A DNA stretch of 64,000 nucleotides from Lepisosteus oculatus (taxonomy: Eukaryota; Chordata; Actinopteri; Semionotiformes; Lepisosteidae), in the NCBI RefSeq assembly GCF_040954835.1, contig NC_090706.1:41177148-41241147 (forward strand), written 5' to 3'. The position numbers and the translations under genes were made by a program. This document shows positions 10,201-21,045 of this stretch, one piece after another (positions within the stretch are counted from its first letter, which is position 1; the number at the start of each line of letters is the position of its first letter). The notes beneath the pieces are model-generated. The model saw only the letters and a list, made by a program, of their open reading frames with translations. It was not told the DNA's origin and did not search any database.

Positions 10201-11658
10201 AACATCCTCGGTTTTGTGATACCCATCTTGAATGGCAGCCGGTGTGCTATGCTGGCGTAGCAGAATGTCCTGCGTACGCCTCTCAGAGCTCCTGTGCGTG
10301 GGTTTACATTCGCTTTCGCTGGACTCACTTGCTCTCGACTCGCTGGTGTCGCGTCTCTTGAGCTGGATTTGACGTTTGGGCACAGTCCTTTTGCCTCTTT
10401 TTAGCTCATCTTTGCTTTCAAGAGCCACATCCTCGCATTCAAAATTTCCCATCTCAAACTGCTCAGCGGGCTCCTTGCTGTCTGGCGCAATGACATCATT
10501 GCCATCTGTTCTGGACGAGCCGCGCAGGTCAGCGTACGCTGACCACACATTAGCCCCGCAGCTCTCCCCCGTCGAGGGCCGCGACGCGTTGGCGGAAGAC
10601 CTGTAGCTGGAGTTGTAGATGTCAAGGTAGTCGACTTGAGGGCTGGACAAGCTCTTGAAGGCCAGGTCGGTGAACCACTTCACCTCGTTGTCTGCTTCAT
10701 CCAGCTCACTGCCCATGCTGGACGCCTCGCTGGCGCAGTCTCTGGTTTGGTGGGTTGCCGCGGACGGACTGTGGCTGCTCTGCTTCCTTGCACTTCCTGG
10801 CTGTTCTTTCGGCTTCTGCCGCTGCGGACTGAACGGACACTCTGAACAACAGCGCCCTGGCATTCCCAGCAGGGGCTCTCTGTCTGTAAGCACTGTGCTG
10901 GAACTCGCAGGCCCTTTTCTATTCTTGGCCGTGAGTGACAGCTGAACCTGTTGCTCCTTGCAAGTGGTGCCGCAGCTGCCCCCCCCCACAGTGGGATCAC
11001 TTTCGCTGCGTCTGCCGACGGACCTTGAGCTAATGAGGACCGGCTCAGTGGAGGCCACTCTCAGAGAGGGGTGTCCCCCTACTGCCACACTCACTTCACC
11101 CTCTTTCCGCCACTCTGGCTCAGGAATCGGACCTGTGTTCTGTACTTCACTGCTGTCCTGCGTGGCCAGCTGTCCGGGGCTGCGGGGCATTACTGTGGGG
11201 CGATTAACTCCGGCCGTGAGCGCGATCTTCTTGGCCGCGTGCCCGCGCTGTGAGATGTGGCTTTCGGGGGCGACCCCGTGCTCCGAGTCCGTTTGCTCGG
11301 GCGACAGGTCCTCTTTGGAATCCTCGAAGTTCTCGCTCGAGTCGCTTGAAGGCTCTGCAGCCTCCGAGCACAAGGCCGTATGGTACGAGCCCGAGGAGTC
11401 GCAGACTGCATCGTCGATCTTCGAGCCTTCGGCGGAGTCTCTCTTACTGGACATGTTGCTACTTAAAAACACAGGGGCGTCGCTGTCATCACCAAAAATA
11501 TCGCAGAGTGAAGTCCTTTCTGTAATAGAGTGCTGCTTGCTTCTATTGCGCACTGCATCGCATAAGAACAACTCGGTCATATTTTCATCGTGATTTTGAA
11601 TGCTGGGGTCTCCATTTGTTCTCCTAAGAACATGGAGGTTTTCTTCTTCAGAAGACAT
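7225..11658 (-). CDS. prob1: PROB1-like proline-rich basic protein (C-terminal DPETG-repeat domain)
   Basis: A single uninterrupted frame of 1477 codons, which fits the single coding exon of human PROB1 but is about 460 residues longer. Most of the protein is low-complexity, rich in Ser, Pro, Thr, Glu and Lys, and probably disordered. A short conserved patch around residues 320-380 (EVKWFTDLAFKSL...) resembles the N-terminal conserved box of PROB1/CEFIP relatives. The C-terminal part, about residues 1310-1365, has two tandem half-repeats, DPETGKYFYI and DPETGQYVEVLIP, which is the DUF4585-type domain shared by PROB1, C4orf54 and C10orf71/CEFIP. The molecular function of PROB1 is not established; CEFIP is a muscle Z-disc partner of FHL2 and calcineurin. 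Position between slc23a1 and spata24 supports PROB1 rather than its relatives. The ATG at 11658 is the first in frame; a likely acceptor just upstream implies a non-coding first exon. Confidence 0.88.
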   Translation of the reverse strand: MSSEEENLHVLRRTNGDPSIQNHDENMTELFLCDAVRNRSKQHSITERTSLCDIFGDDSDAPVFLSSNMSSKRDSAEGSKIDDAVCDSSGSYHTALCSEAAEPSSDSSENFEDSKEDLSPEQTDSEHGVAPESHISQRGHAAKKIALTAGVNRPTVMPRSPGQLATQDSSEVQNTGPIPEPEWRKEGEVSVAVGGHPSLRVASTEPVLISSRSVGRRSESDPTVGGGSCGTTCKEQQVQLSLTAKNRKGPASSSTVLTDREPLLGMPGRCCSECPFSPQRQKPKEQPGSARKQSSHSPSAATHQTRDCASEASSMGSELDEADNEVKWFTDLAFKSLSSPQVDYLDIYNSSYRSSANASRPSTGESCGANVWSAYADLRGSSRTDGNDVIAPDSKEPAEQFEMGNFECEDVALESKDELKRGKRTVPKRQIQLKRRDTSESRASESSESECKPTHRSSERRTQDILLRQHSTPAAIQDGYHKTEDVTIRQDNKKKLQKSVSLDETSSKTKFASCLIKNVLSKKMLYEHKLKQLQRTVRDGQPPVTVTASPGRDKGLERCRETPKNEISDLCFTSGVKSDCSLSSEELSLEPLLPGKLELSNQNVTDTSNIILNTTVSAKTHQKPCCKYSFNAFENCVEGAANTKSSNGKQGKRSELVIPCEKRKACTDEGIMKDESEHNASDNPGQQWRDSASSSTTGRVDVISTARPTRSKSGRTDKEEQHPVNTEKCQQQDPRAIFKSEAPEITLKPNTNDKVRTTLRVACLSPDKETGKVGNGESLRPVSTPGVDQEKNKESDLVETTSHNKGKTLIHKVRDVRKLVKNTYNLSFKAPAAPPQESQLPEPEEALFLPAGPPPVLIECKSISRPESKADDSHSVTKKEEKTTCVSPVVQTRENVSISVSPKTSKIESILLKDMRKTPDKTSVTKTTGLRETPVKMLDSDGDKNSELTLGGIRNPELSDTSIDPPSREREISTLLVLKDGPEETPAAGCLPSSSSHSVSMILKEKGFQADIGVCETSSEDSNSAPKHVNTLEVPLQTCVLKSTGLESGRMETPAEADLPLPQSQTLADLLPPECQAAASDASKEQLTDECSHKSTQDSILQPESRSYGEFSQDLYASDDPPSYDERESFSRLLATDLPPGKPDKYCPAPPKCSCSVATQKSPAPLPSPPAPSPASAWCDSETPESQQAMTSQTQRTDTSALNHPAFPLQAGQMKSVPPAPLHPPSAASFFPVQLESEERRASQRPGHSVTRHKSPQPSHPAGGSPLHQPPKTAQETRQQLLCSPRGFLSPFAAECGSEGLPYPGNVASSAVPCFQYNQSPRKVLLDPETGKYFYIDMPVQPLRKMLYDPETGQYVEVLIPQQALSHSGVYQNPASPYSSFMNPGMYSSPYMPYSGLPMPSHPALPPGHPDLPGSTPHGSAASQNLKPEVPSNQPTEQNYLESMYYIPTGMTASPNPSLPELHLKRPPSSSGGIRRS

Positions 11659-11763
11659 GTTTTTTTGTCATACTGATCTGAATAAAGCTGATAAAACAGG
11701 CATTTAGGCAAACTTGCGAGTGTTTTCTCCTGCTATGGGGCACAGGAGCACGACTTTGACCTG
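11659..11763 (-). other. Likely 5' UTR exon part and splice acceptor of prob1
   Basis: Reading the minus strand, a pyrimidine-rich tract ending TTTTCACAG (AG at 11762-11761) lies about 100 bases before the prob1 ATG. This suggests the coding exon is preceded by an intron and an upstream non-coding exon that I could not place. Confidence 0.5.
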
Positions 11764-14082
11764 TGAAAACAAATGAGAAAAGAAAGATGTAAGCCTGGTA
11801 TTACCTTACAGATATTTCAGTGCCCTGATGTGTTTTTTGCCACATCATGGCAAGAAAGCCTCATCTGCCTGGCTGAAAGTTTGATAAAAATATATTCATA
11901 GAGAGACCAGAGAACATAATACTATTCATTTTTCTTCACTGTAGTCCCATTATTCAAATTACTTGTGTAAGGGATTTTAAAATGAACATAAAATTGGGGG
12001 CAAACCTTTTAAAGTATTCAGTTGATGGTGATCTTTGTAATCTGTAAATATTTACAATGTAATGTAATACATTACCTCTAATATTGCCCCCTCCAATTTC
12101 TTATTAACCAGGAAGGTATTTACTTCGATACCTAATAGTAAATTATTGCTTTTTTGGGAGACAGTTTGTTCACCTGGCTGGTAGTCCCTAGTATTTTATA
12201 ATAAGTATACATCTGCAATGAGCTCTTTTATATTTCCTAAATTAGTAGAGCACACCTGGCAGTGCATGAAGCAGCTTCAATGTAATAGCAAATGTAAGGT
12301 GAACCCTGTCCACCCACAACACAGCACAGCTCCTCAACCCAGGCCGGCAAGGACCACCCACTCTGAGGGCTGGTCACAGAGGAGCCTCACCCACAACATT
12401 CTCTCATGTCCAGATGGCAAAATCCTGACTAGTATTATCCACTAACGGGGATTAAAATCTTGGCAAAGAATTTTGTTTTGCAATATTTGCAGCCTTTGTC
12501 AGATTTCAAGAGGGGAACTCCTGCTGAGCCTGTTGTCTGGATCACTGTTACAGCATTCTGGCCCTGAACTTCAGACACAGCTGTAGCCACGACCCTCCGT
12601 CCAGCTGCTAACCCCCGACTGACCAGAGGCTTTCCAAAGAGTATAAGCAGAGGCCGCTGGAAAACAGGAAGCTGCTGTCAAGAGACACATGTGGAATTTG
12701 CAGTTGGAGGTGCTGCTGTGTTTTCTATCTGTGATTCAGCCCAAGTCTGTGTCTGTATGTGTGGCTAATATGTCAGGCTGATGGTGAGTATACCCTACTG
12801 CTCCCAACACCACCCTCTTATAACAGTCTGCTGTGTAATTACCATTATGCTTTTTAACAAATGTTAAATTATTTGACAAATTCCGGGTCTCAAAGGACCA
12901 TGCCCTAGGACAGGCACTGTGCTGTTCACCTACAGTGAGTCACCCAGAGTGATACAGCCTGAGATCTCTTCTGACCAGCACACTGCCTGTCACATCATCT
13001 CCCAGAACTACTCTCTTGACCAAATGCAGAAATTTCACTAATAAAGACAATGAATTTTAAAATTCACTTTGAGATTGTCAGTGTCAACCTGGAAGAGAAT
13101 GGTTTTGGCAAAACAAGTCACACTTGTGCCTGTCCTTACAGCTGTAGAGCTCCTCACAGAGGAGTTTAGCTGTTCAATGCCCACATGCATTAAAATTAAA
13201 GCCTGATTTGATGGAATAGGATTTGGTGTCACTGTAATATATTGAAAAATAGGACAGCAAAATGGCCTGTCAAATAATTATTCAATGTATCTGTTCATGC
13301 CATTACTTAGCCTGAAGAGGGAAAGTGGACTATATACTGTACCTGGAAAGTAGTAAAATGTCTAAACAAATCTATACAATAAAATTATAACACAAATACA
13401 ACTGGAGATGCCAGTTTTATAGTCCTCCCTGTTTTATTATGACAGATGTGTACGAAAGACAGCAGAAATAACTATAGGAGTTTATCAACAGCAAGTATTA
13501 GTGTATCAACATTTGGTGGGTATAGAAGGGTTTATTTTAGGGAAGTGAATTTAAAACAACTAATTTTCCTACCATTACTTTGAAAAAAAAAAGTATAAAT
13601 TAGGTTCATTTTGAAGGATTCCTCTTCAATTCAAACAAGTCAGATAGTATCCATTTTCCCCTCCCTCAGTATTTTGGAAAAAGCTGACCTTCTGTCTACG
13701 TGTCCAGCAGTGAGTGTGCAGGTGAACAGCGTTCAGTAGGAAGAGGGCCGCAGGGCTCAGGGCTTTGGGCGGACACTGGAACCCCTGCCTGCTGATCCCC
13801 ATCACCTTTGACAAACTCCATTCCAGTAAAAGTCCCAGCTTGTCTGTAGACAGCTTGGATTTACAGTGTCTTTGTTGGAGTGAGCCTGGGATTTTACTTT
13901 AGTCCATTTTCCTAAAGACAATCATTAACAGTTTATCGATGATAGGAAATAACCAATTTGATTTAATATTTTATTAAAATGATTATTGCTCATTGAAATT
14001 ATTATTTTTTCAATTGAACTGTAGTGAATTTTGTTACAGAACTCAAGTTATATCGTAAATATACTTCTCAATATACAGTACT

Positions 14083-14365
14083 GCTTCGTGGCTCTGTGGC
14101 TAAGGATCTGCGTCTGTGACCGGAAGGTTGCCGGTTCAAATCCCGCGGCCGGCAGAGGAATCCTACTCCGTTGGGCCCCTGAGCAAGGCCCTTAACCCCA
14201 ACTGCTCCAGGGGCGCCGTACAATGGCAGACCCTGCGCTCTGACCCCAAGCTTCTCTCCCTGTCTCTGTGTCTGTCTCCCTGGAGAAAAAGCTGGGGTAT
14301 GCGAAAAGACGCATTCCTAATGCAAGAAATTGTATAGGGCTAATAAAGAAACATTATCATTAATT
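14083..14365 (+). repeat. tRNA-derived SINE
   Basis: The 5' part has RNA polymerase III promoter elements: an A-box-like TGGCTCTGTGG and a B-box GGTTCAAATCC (consensus GGTTCGAATCC) about 45 bases later. A body with GAGCAAGGCCCTTAACCCC follows, a stretch typical of fish tRNA SINEs, and the element ends in an A/T-rich tail around AATAAAGAAACATTATC. Full-length in appearance; target-site duplications were not resolved. Confidence 0.85.
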
Positions 14366-15999
14366 AAGCTTAGTTCACCTCAAATATCAAGATTACTTTT
14401 GAACCTTAGCAGACTGTTACTAATGTCTTGCGGGCAGTATTTAAGTGACTATTAAACAGATTTACTTATGTAATTTACTTAATTACAATGCTTGATTATT
14501 TTATCTAAACTGCATGTAATGTTACCATACATGAATAACCCATTCAGAATCCACATAGTCAGCATCCAGTCTGTATAACAAGTAACACCATTCTCCTTTA
14601 GATGCACCATTCATATTTACTTGCTTTTAAATTTAAAGCAAGAAAAAGGGCTCTACGGCAGTAAACAGTCCTGAGAAATATCATTTTAAGTGAATCCAAG
14701 ATCAAGTTCGTTAGCCTAGTACGGCATTCTGGTCTTTTATTGCCACAATATCACCTGCAGTGAATGGGCTTGAGCATGCTGTGTCAAGTGAAAGCTTTAA
14801 AATTTGAGAACTGAATCTAGTGTTACCTTCAGGTATAGTAGACTGGATCACGTGGGTCGAAAACCCAGCAGAATCCACAGGCGCTGTCCAGTGCTATTGA
14901 ATCTCATTCTTGCTGCAGATCAAGAAGTCCATTTCAGTGAAAAGCAGGGAGAAATTAGCCTCAATTTAAAGTACCTTTACAGCTTTTACATGAAGAGACA
15001 GGCAGTTTCCTGATCAAGGGATGGCTGATCAGAACTCTTTAATTCAGATTGTCTTCTGCCTGATGTTCTTGGACACTTATGTGGTATCACAGTCAGCATC
15101 CAGTCTGTATGGTTCAAACTTAGTTATAGTTAGCAGCAGGTGCTAAACCAATCTGGACAGAAGCATCCGAGAGGAATCTGATATGCCAAGCCAGGAGAGT
15201 CACAGGGCTGTGCTAAATTTAAAACAGTGCTGTTGCTGGAGAGAAGGAGAACAAAATGTCTGGCTCATTAGAGAGACTGCCTCTCGCCTGCAAACAGACC
15301 GCTCCAGGCATGGACCAAAACCTTCATGTTGAATCCCTGTCTCTCCCCGTGGTTTACAGACAAAAAACATTGATATTGCACTCACTAAAAAACAACTGAA
15401 TTAAAGACCATTTTGATATACCGAAACATTTGTTAAATGTTTTGTAAATCAAACATTAATGACAAGACAGAGACAGGAATGAGGCAAATACATTACAGGC
15501 AGTAACGCCAGGTACCTAACGCCAAGTCCTTTTATATAGTTAAAAGATAACAGCTTAGGCAAATATGATCATCCTCACAACCACTGTTAATTTGAAACAC
15601 AATAAAAATATTTCATTGTGTTGAAAGAAATGCATTCCTCTAGCTTAGTATTTACTGTTTTTACAATACACCCATTCAATTTACAACCACCAAGTGTGTC
15701 TGTATGTTTTGGCTCACACAGAGATCAATGTGTTTACACAGGCTCCTTTGACACTGACTCATCCCACCCTGAGTGACAGTTATATTCGAGATCTCTCTCA
15801 AACAGCTAAAGGACAATCATAGAATCAAGTGTAATTGACTGGTTTTGGTTGGCTGTAAAACAACTAAATTAAGCCGCAAAATCATTTTTATTATTAACAA
15901 GCAATGTGTGGAAACTGCATGGAGACAAAAGTAATTTATTAATCCTGTTTTAAATAAAAGTGACACAGTTACTAAAATACATACTTGGGAACACACATG

Positions 16000-16065
16000 A
16001 AGAAGGCTCCACGGCCGAAACGTTGTGTTTTCTTTCTTCTTTTTTCAGCATGGAATGAACCTATT
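16000..16065 (+). repeat. Dispersed repeat end with CGAAACGTTGTG motif, copy 1
   Basis: Contains GAAGAAGGCTCCACGGC followed by CGAAACGTTGTGTTTTCT and a pyrimidine run ending in TTTTCAGC. The same core occurs at about 30886-30950. This looks like the end of an interspersed element; family unknown to me. Confidence 0.7.
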
Positions 16066-17129
16066 ACATGTTCCGAGGTGTGCCTCTTTTATTTATTTTC
16101 AAGTCAGTCCCGAAAGGGTTAACTTTAAGGGAGATGAGTCAACTCATCTGGGTTGAAAGAATGCAAACCACTCCTACTATGCGATATGTGCCTGGAGCCT
16201 GCAGGGAATGTAGCAGTTGCCCTTGTACACAGGAAAACGGTGGCAACCTACGGTCACCAGGAATTCTCTAAAAAAATGTTTGTAAGCAACTACTTTACTT
16301 AAGAAAGGTAACAAACAAGAGGAACAAACACTGTTCATTGTGAAGAAGTTCAGTAGCTTTCTTTAAACATCACAGGAATGTGTAGACACATGACAAATGA
16401 CTGTATGACAGTACATCAGAAAATACAATGAAGTTAATGCCCTTGCAGAACTCTCCCAGATAATTCAATTCCTTCATAGTAAGGATTTAAGAGACACAGT
16501 GATAAAATGATCTGCTCGAGACCTGGTGATACATGCCTCTACAACCTATTAAAGCTACAACGAGTTCTACATGTCATACTGATCATAAAACACAAAACTT
16601 CAGAAAATAACTAAATGTTGCAAAACACTAGAGTTTGGATTGATTAACATTCTAATTTTTTTAGCTCTTTTGAGTTAACTGTGATTACTCATTAATGCCA
16701 AGCACTAATCTAGCTCTTGAGCTCTGCATTTATAAATAAGGACTTGGTTTTCTGTTAATGGATAACTATGGCAATGTTTTTTAAACACTCATTCCTAAAT
16801 TTCAGAAAACCCCTTACAGAATTCCTAGATTGAATGAAACCACCTCTACATCTTATTATATGTGCAATGTGATACCTTCACACTATATATGAATATGTGG
16901 TAGCAATTCAGCAAGGTTCAGTAAACATATGTCTCTGTTTTAAGAATTAAAAAACAGAAGAGATGCTAACATTTATTAACAAACAAGTAATCAAAAAGCC
17001 TATATACTTGACTTACAATACACAGTATAAGCAACAGCACAAGCATTGTTTACAGTAAAAAAATACATTTCCTTTGCACTTATTAATTATTCAAATGAAC
17101 TATAACACATCAAATGTTCTCATGTGTTA

Positions 17130-17275
17130 TAAAGGTTACAAATGAGAGACGGTCATTTGGCCCATCTAGCCTGCTTGATTGCTAGTAGCCAGTGGAAACG
17201 AGAATCCATTTTTGAAAGAAGGCAGGCATGCTTCAACAAACTGGCTGTGTAGCTTGTTCCTTGCTGCCACAAAAT
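17130..17275 (+). repeat. Fish-type dispersed repeat (GGCCCATCTAGCC family), copy 1
   Basis: Contains CATTTGGCCCATCTAGCCTG, TTGCTAGTAG and TAGCTTGTTCC. The same landmarks in the same order recur at 34975-35245 and 38222-38440, and in reverse orientation near 60035-60160. It lies just past the spata24 stop codon and may be transcribed in its 3' UTR. Confidence 0.7.
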
Positions 17276-17527
17276 CTCTCAATGATGATGAGCGGAGTGT
17301 GTTTACTGATGAGACAGTCAACAGGTTTAAGAATAAGGAAATTCTAAATTGAACAAGAAAAACACTTCGACTAGTAGTCATCAGTCTCCTAAGATACAGA
17401 CCTTTGCTTCTAGGGTCCACAGCATGGGTCCAGGTTTTGCTCAGGCCCTGTAGTGCCAGGGCTGTTAGTGGCGTAGTGGAGACCCTGAAGACTGTACGAC
17501 CCAGCGTTAGTCCTCCAGATTTGACAC

Positions 17528-20500
17528 TCATGTAGGACAAGGCTGTGGGTGACGGGTCCTGCTTCTGCTCTTCTTCAGAAGCTCTCGGGCTATGTAGGCT
17601 TCTTGCTGTTTTTGTATCTCAAGGTCCCTCAGCTGGACTCTGATAGAATAAGTAAGATAAGACTAAGACTGGGTAAGCAAAACCCCAAACAAGCAAGAGA
17701 ACCTGCTATTGCAAAACCCCATGAGAGCATTCAGTGGCTCAGTAGTAGGCTCTGTGTATGGGTCTGTCACTGTAGTCTCTTTACTAGAACTGGCTGCAAT
17801 GGGAGAAGAACCAGACACTCTACTCATGCCACCTTCCTCAGTGGAACCAGGAATCAAACTACAAGGAAACAAATTCATAACAGCCAATCAAATCTACCTG
17901 CACGTCACTGGTAAGAACCTGGAGCCTTCAGACTCCATGCAGAAAGCCATCAAAGTCCAGGAGGACCTGAATGCTACCATGCTCACTATGGAAATGCATA
18001 CACTTGCTAAAGTAATACCTAGAGTAGACCAACACTTCACTCTGATTCTTCTAATTGTAACAAGCAAGTATCTTTGCTTTTCTGTCTAGACCATTTTTAG
18101 TCTGGGGTGAAATAAGGACAGATCATCTTTGATGATGAGGAGGTGGGATGCTTAGACCAATAATTTGATTTTACAAAAGCTGTTTTTTCTCATTCTTGGG
18201 GCAAAGGAAAAATAGCCCTTTACTTGTCTGGCTTTCAACTCTCTCAATAAACTGGCTGGTAACACACTGTGACGTGAATCTAATAAAGGAAAAGGCAACT
18301 GACTTCCTATACATACAGGGAGTATTAAATGTACCTACTTAAAAGTGTTTTTTTGTTTTTCTAATTTCCTCTGGAGTTCTCTGATTTGGTCATCTTTTGC
18401 TTTCAAAATGGCCTGGTGCATTAGAACAGAGGATTCAAAATCTGAAAGAAAAACATCAGTTAACTTTATAGCCTGCACTACAGACATCACTAACTCTGCT
18501 GCACAGACCTGAAAAACAACAAGCACAGTTGCCAGCAGACTGGTTTCCAATTATTTAATAACTAAAAATCAGTAGTGTTACCAACAAAATATTAGGAAAT
18601 ATCTTTGGAATTACATGGTTTTTACAGCATAAAATATTGTTGCATTTATCCTTGCCATCTCATGTTAAAATCATCCAGGCAGTTTCTCCCAGAAACTCTG
18701 AAATTAATATCTGTACCTTTAAATCAAAGGTGATTTGGCCAAATAAACGTGAAGGCAGAAGTAACGGCTGGAGACCATGGGAGCATTCTGCACTACCATT
18801 CGGTAACGAGCTGCCACTCATTCCTGTCCTGTTCCACTCATACAGAGCCCGTGCTGGACTGCGTACTGGCTGAGTGACGATGACAGGTATCTAGTATGGA
18901 CTACATGGCTCACGCCCATTCAAATACACTTGTAATGGGAAAAATCAAATGGCCATTCCCCACCCATTTAGGAGATGTGAGGGCTTTGGACTAAAACATC
19001 AGGAAGTGCTACAGCCGAGAGCAGACAGCTCCATCTACAGGCAGCTGACCAGAAAGAAGATTACAGTGACTGCAGAGTTTGTGTGTCCCTTAGGATGGTC
19101 TGAATTCTTCTATATTTCAGATGTAAAACATTATTAGATCATCATGAAAATAGTATTAAAAGATTAATATAACCTTATTTAACATAAATAAATAAATTCT
19201 ATGTAATGTTTAATTAAATAAATTATCTATGAATTAAGTAATCTATCTAAAATCATGTAACAGTAAATATCCTTGGGCCGAAAAGTGAGAACTCAGTAAA
19301 TGGTGGCTCCTGTTTGTAAAGCATCTGACTGCAAACATTAAAAAGATTTTAAGGAAATGAAAACTTACGACTACACTTGCTTTTCATTTTTTCATTTTTT
19401 GCTGACTCTTTCAGTGCTCTGTTCTTCATACTGGCAAGCCTGGGTGAAAAAAAGATGGAAAAAAACATTTATGTATGTTTTTTATGATTTTGCATTAAAA
19501 GCCTCTACGCATCTTTACAAATAATAGTTTAATTGACATATCTGACAATTATTTGCACAAATATCAGTTAAAGATGTGATAAAATGTCATTACAAAACCA
19601 GTAAACAGTTAAGGTAAGTCTAAGGCAAGGCTGGTAGACAGCAAGTGAAATATTGGGTGTTTACTCTCATTAACACTTTCATAGTTTAACCTTCATAGCT
19701 GGCCTAATGTTTGGAATACAAAGGCTACAGGACCTGCAAGACAGATTATGTGCGATACAAGATTATATATTTCAGATACTTAAAGAGTACAGTGTTAATG
19801 TCAACTGAAGGAATCAGTTTTATTTTGGTGGATTTTATTGTTTAGAGCAGGACTAATAAATGTTATGTATTATGACAAAGTTAACAAGTGTTTACGCTTT
19901 TTCAAAAGATTCCTTTTCTCTTTGAAGGTTTTTTGAGAGAACTTCTATCTCGCCCAGAGCGAAGTCCAGCTTCTCTGACTCCCTGGCCAGCAGTTCCTGT
20001 GTCCTCACACGCCACTGTCTCTCGCTCTACAAGGTAAGGCGGACAGTCGGTCAGTTCCCGCGTCCTCACACGCCACTGTCTCTCGCTCTACAAGGTAAGG
20101 AGGACAGTCGGTCAGTTCCTGTGTCCTCACACGCCACTGTCTCTCGCTCTACAAGGTAACCGCGGACAGTCGGTCAGTTCCCGTGTCCTCACACACGTTA
20201 GTAGGCATCAGCAGAATCAGGACACACAATGTGTACTTGTACACTGTCCTCCGAGATCGCCAGGCACTGCACAGGCACGCAGACTGGAGCAGGTCCGGAC
20301 GGGCCGCTGGGCTCAGAGCTGTCCGGAGCAGGGCTGGCCCCAGGCAGAGCAGCAGAGCACAGCCCAGCCTCCTCCCCCACCTTGTGCATCATGCAGGTAT
20401 TGAAGCTTCTGTTTCCGTTTAAAAACCACGCCGCCTGGGACACGGAACTGGCAGGGCTACATGGAGGACAGAAAGGGCTCCAGCCCCTAGTTACCTCCAG

Positions 20501-20938
20501 CTCCAGAGCCACCTCCTCGTATTTCTCTTTCGGTACCATCGACTTCCCTTGAACTGCCATCTGTGGAAACGCGACAAAACAGACAAGTGCTTTGTAACGT
20601 CCGCCAGCCTGGAAACGTACACACGCCGACAGGGTGAGTGCACGATGAAGTCCACATCTGACCAACACTCGTGGATGCCAGCAGAAGCTCCTGTTAGTGT
20701 CCAATTAAACCGTTTCATTCGCCACGACCAGCGTGGGCGCTATTCGTTTCTTCAGGTCGACGGAGGCGTAATACAATCGCCGATCCGAAACGCATCTCGT
20801 CGTGACGGCTGTTTCACTGGAGACGGCCCTGAACCTCACCTTCTCCCTCAGGCCGAGGATGACGCTCTGCTGTGTCTGGATGACGTCCCGCATCTGATCG
20901 TAGACCAGCCGGCTCGCACCCGGCCCGTCTCCCCGCAT
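17528..20938 (-). CDS. spata24: SPATA24, coiled-coil spermatogenesis-associated protein
   Basis: Six coding exons on the minus strand: 20938-20840, 20560-20495, 20026-19896, 19430-19369, 18441-18339 and 17639-17528. They join in phase to 190 residues (human about 205). Recognisable segments in order: DQMRDVI near the N terminus, LDFALGEIEVLSKNLQREK, DQIRELQRKLEKQK and LEIQKQQEAYIAREL, all at the places expected in SPATA24. The protein is almost wholly helical and probably forms a coiled coil. In mammals SPATA24 (T6441) is testis-rich and has been linked to chromatin and TBP-like factors in spermatids. The start is ambiguous because a 45-base tandem repeat gives three in-frame ATGs (21028, 20983, 20938); I chose the one nearest the conserved core. 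Exon 5 uses donor AA|GTAGGT; reading on would give an immediate TAG. Confidence 0.93.
19991..20198. repeat. 61-bp minisatellite spanning a spata24 splice acceptor
   Basis: About 3.3 copies of a 61-62-base unit starting at 19991, 20052, 20113 and 20175. On the minus strand the unit contains the TTGTAG|AGCGAGAGACAG acceptor and the first bases of spata24 exon 3, so three near-identical acceptors lie in a row; the one nearest the exon gives a phase-compatible join to exon 2. Confidence 0.9.
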
Positions 20939-21045
20939 AGCGACCTGTCCTGCCCGACTCGCACCCGGCCCGTCGCCCCGCATAGCGACCTGTCCTGCCC
21001 GACTCGCACCCGGCCCGTCGCCCCGCATAGCGACCTGCCCTGCCC
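20908..21045. repeat. 45-bp minisatellite containing the spata24 start codon
   Basis: About three copies of a GC-rich 45-base unit. On the minus strand each unit reads ATG and then codons for RGDGPGASRAGQVA, so the number of copies sets the number of in-frame start codons (21028, 20983, 20938) and possibly the N-terminal length of spata24 by multiples of 15 residues. Confidence 0.9.

Larger units (their letters stand above)
11764..17527. other. Intergenic / upstream region of prob1 and downstream region of spata24
   Basis: AT-rich sequence without recognisable exons. It holds a tRNA-derived SINE (14083-14365), a dispersed repeat end containing CGAAACGTTGTG (about 16000-16065), a 20-base direct repeat AGTCAGCATCCAGTCTGTAT near 14559 and 15090, and the dispersed repeat that starts near 17130. 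Confidence 0.6.

Noticed and set aside
18332-18339. Apparent stop codon at the end of spata24 exon 5
   Set aside because: The TAG is formed by intron bases; donor AA|GTAGGT joins in phase to the next exon, which continues with the conserved EIQKQQEAY segment.
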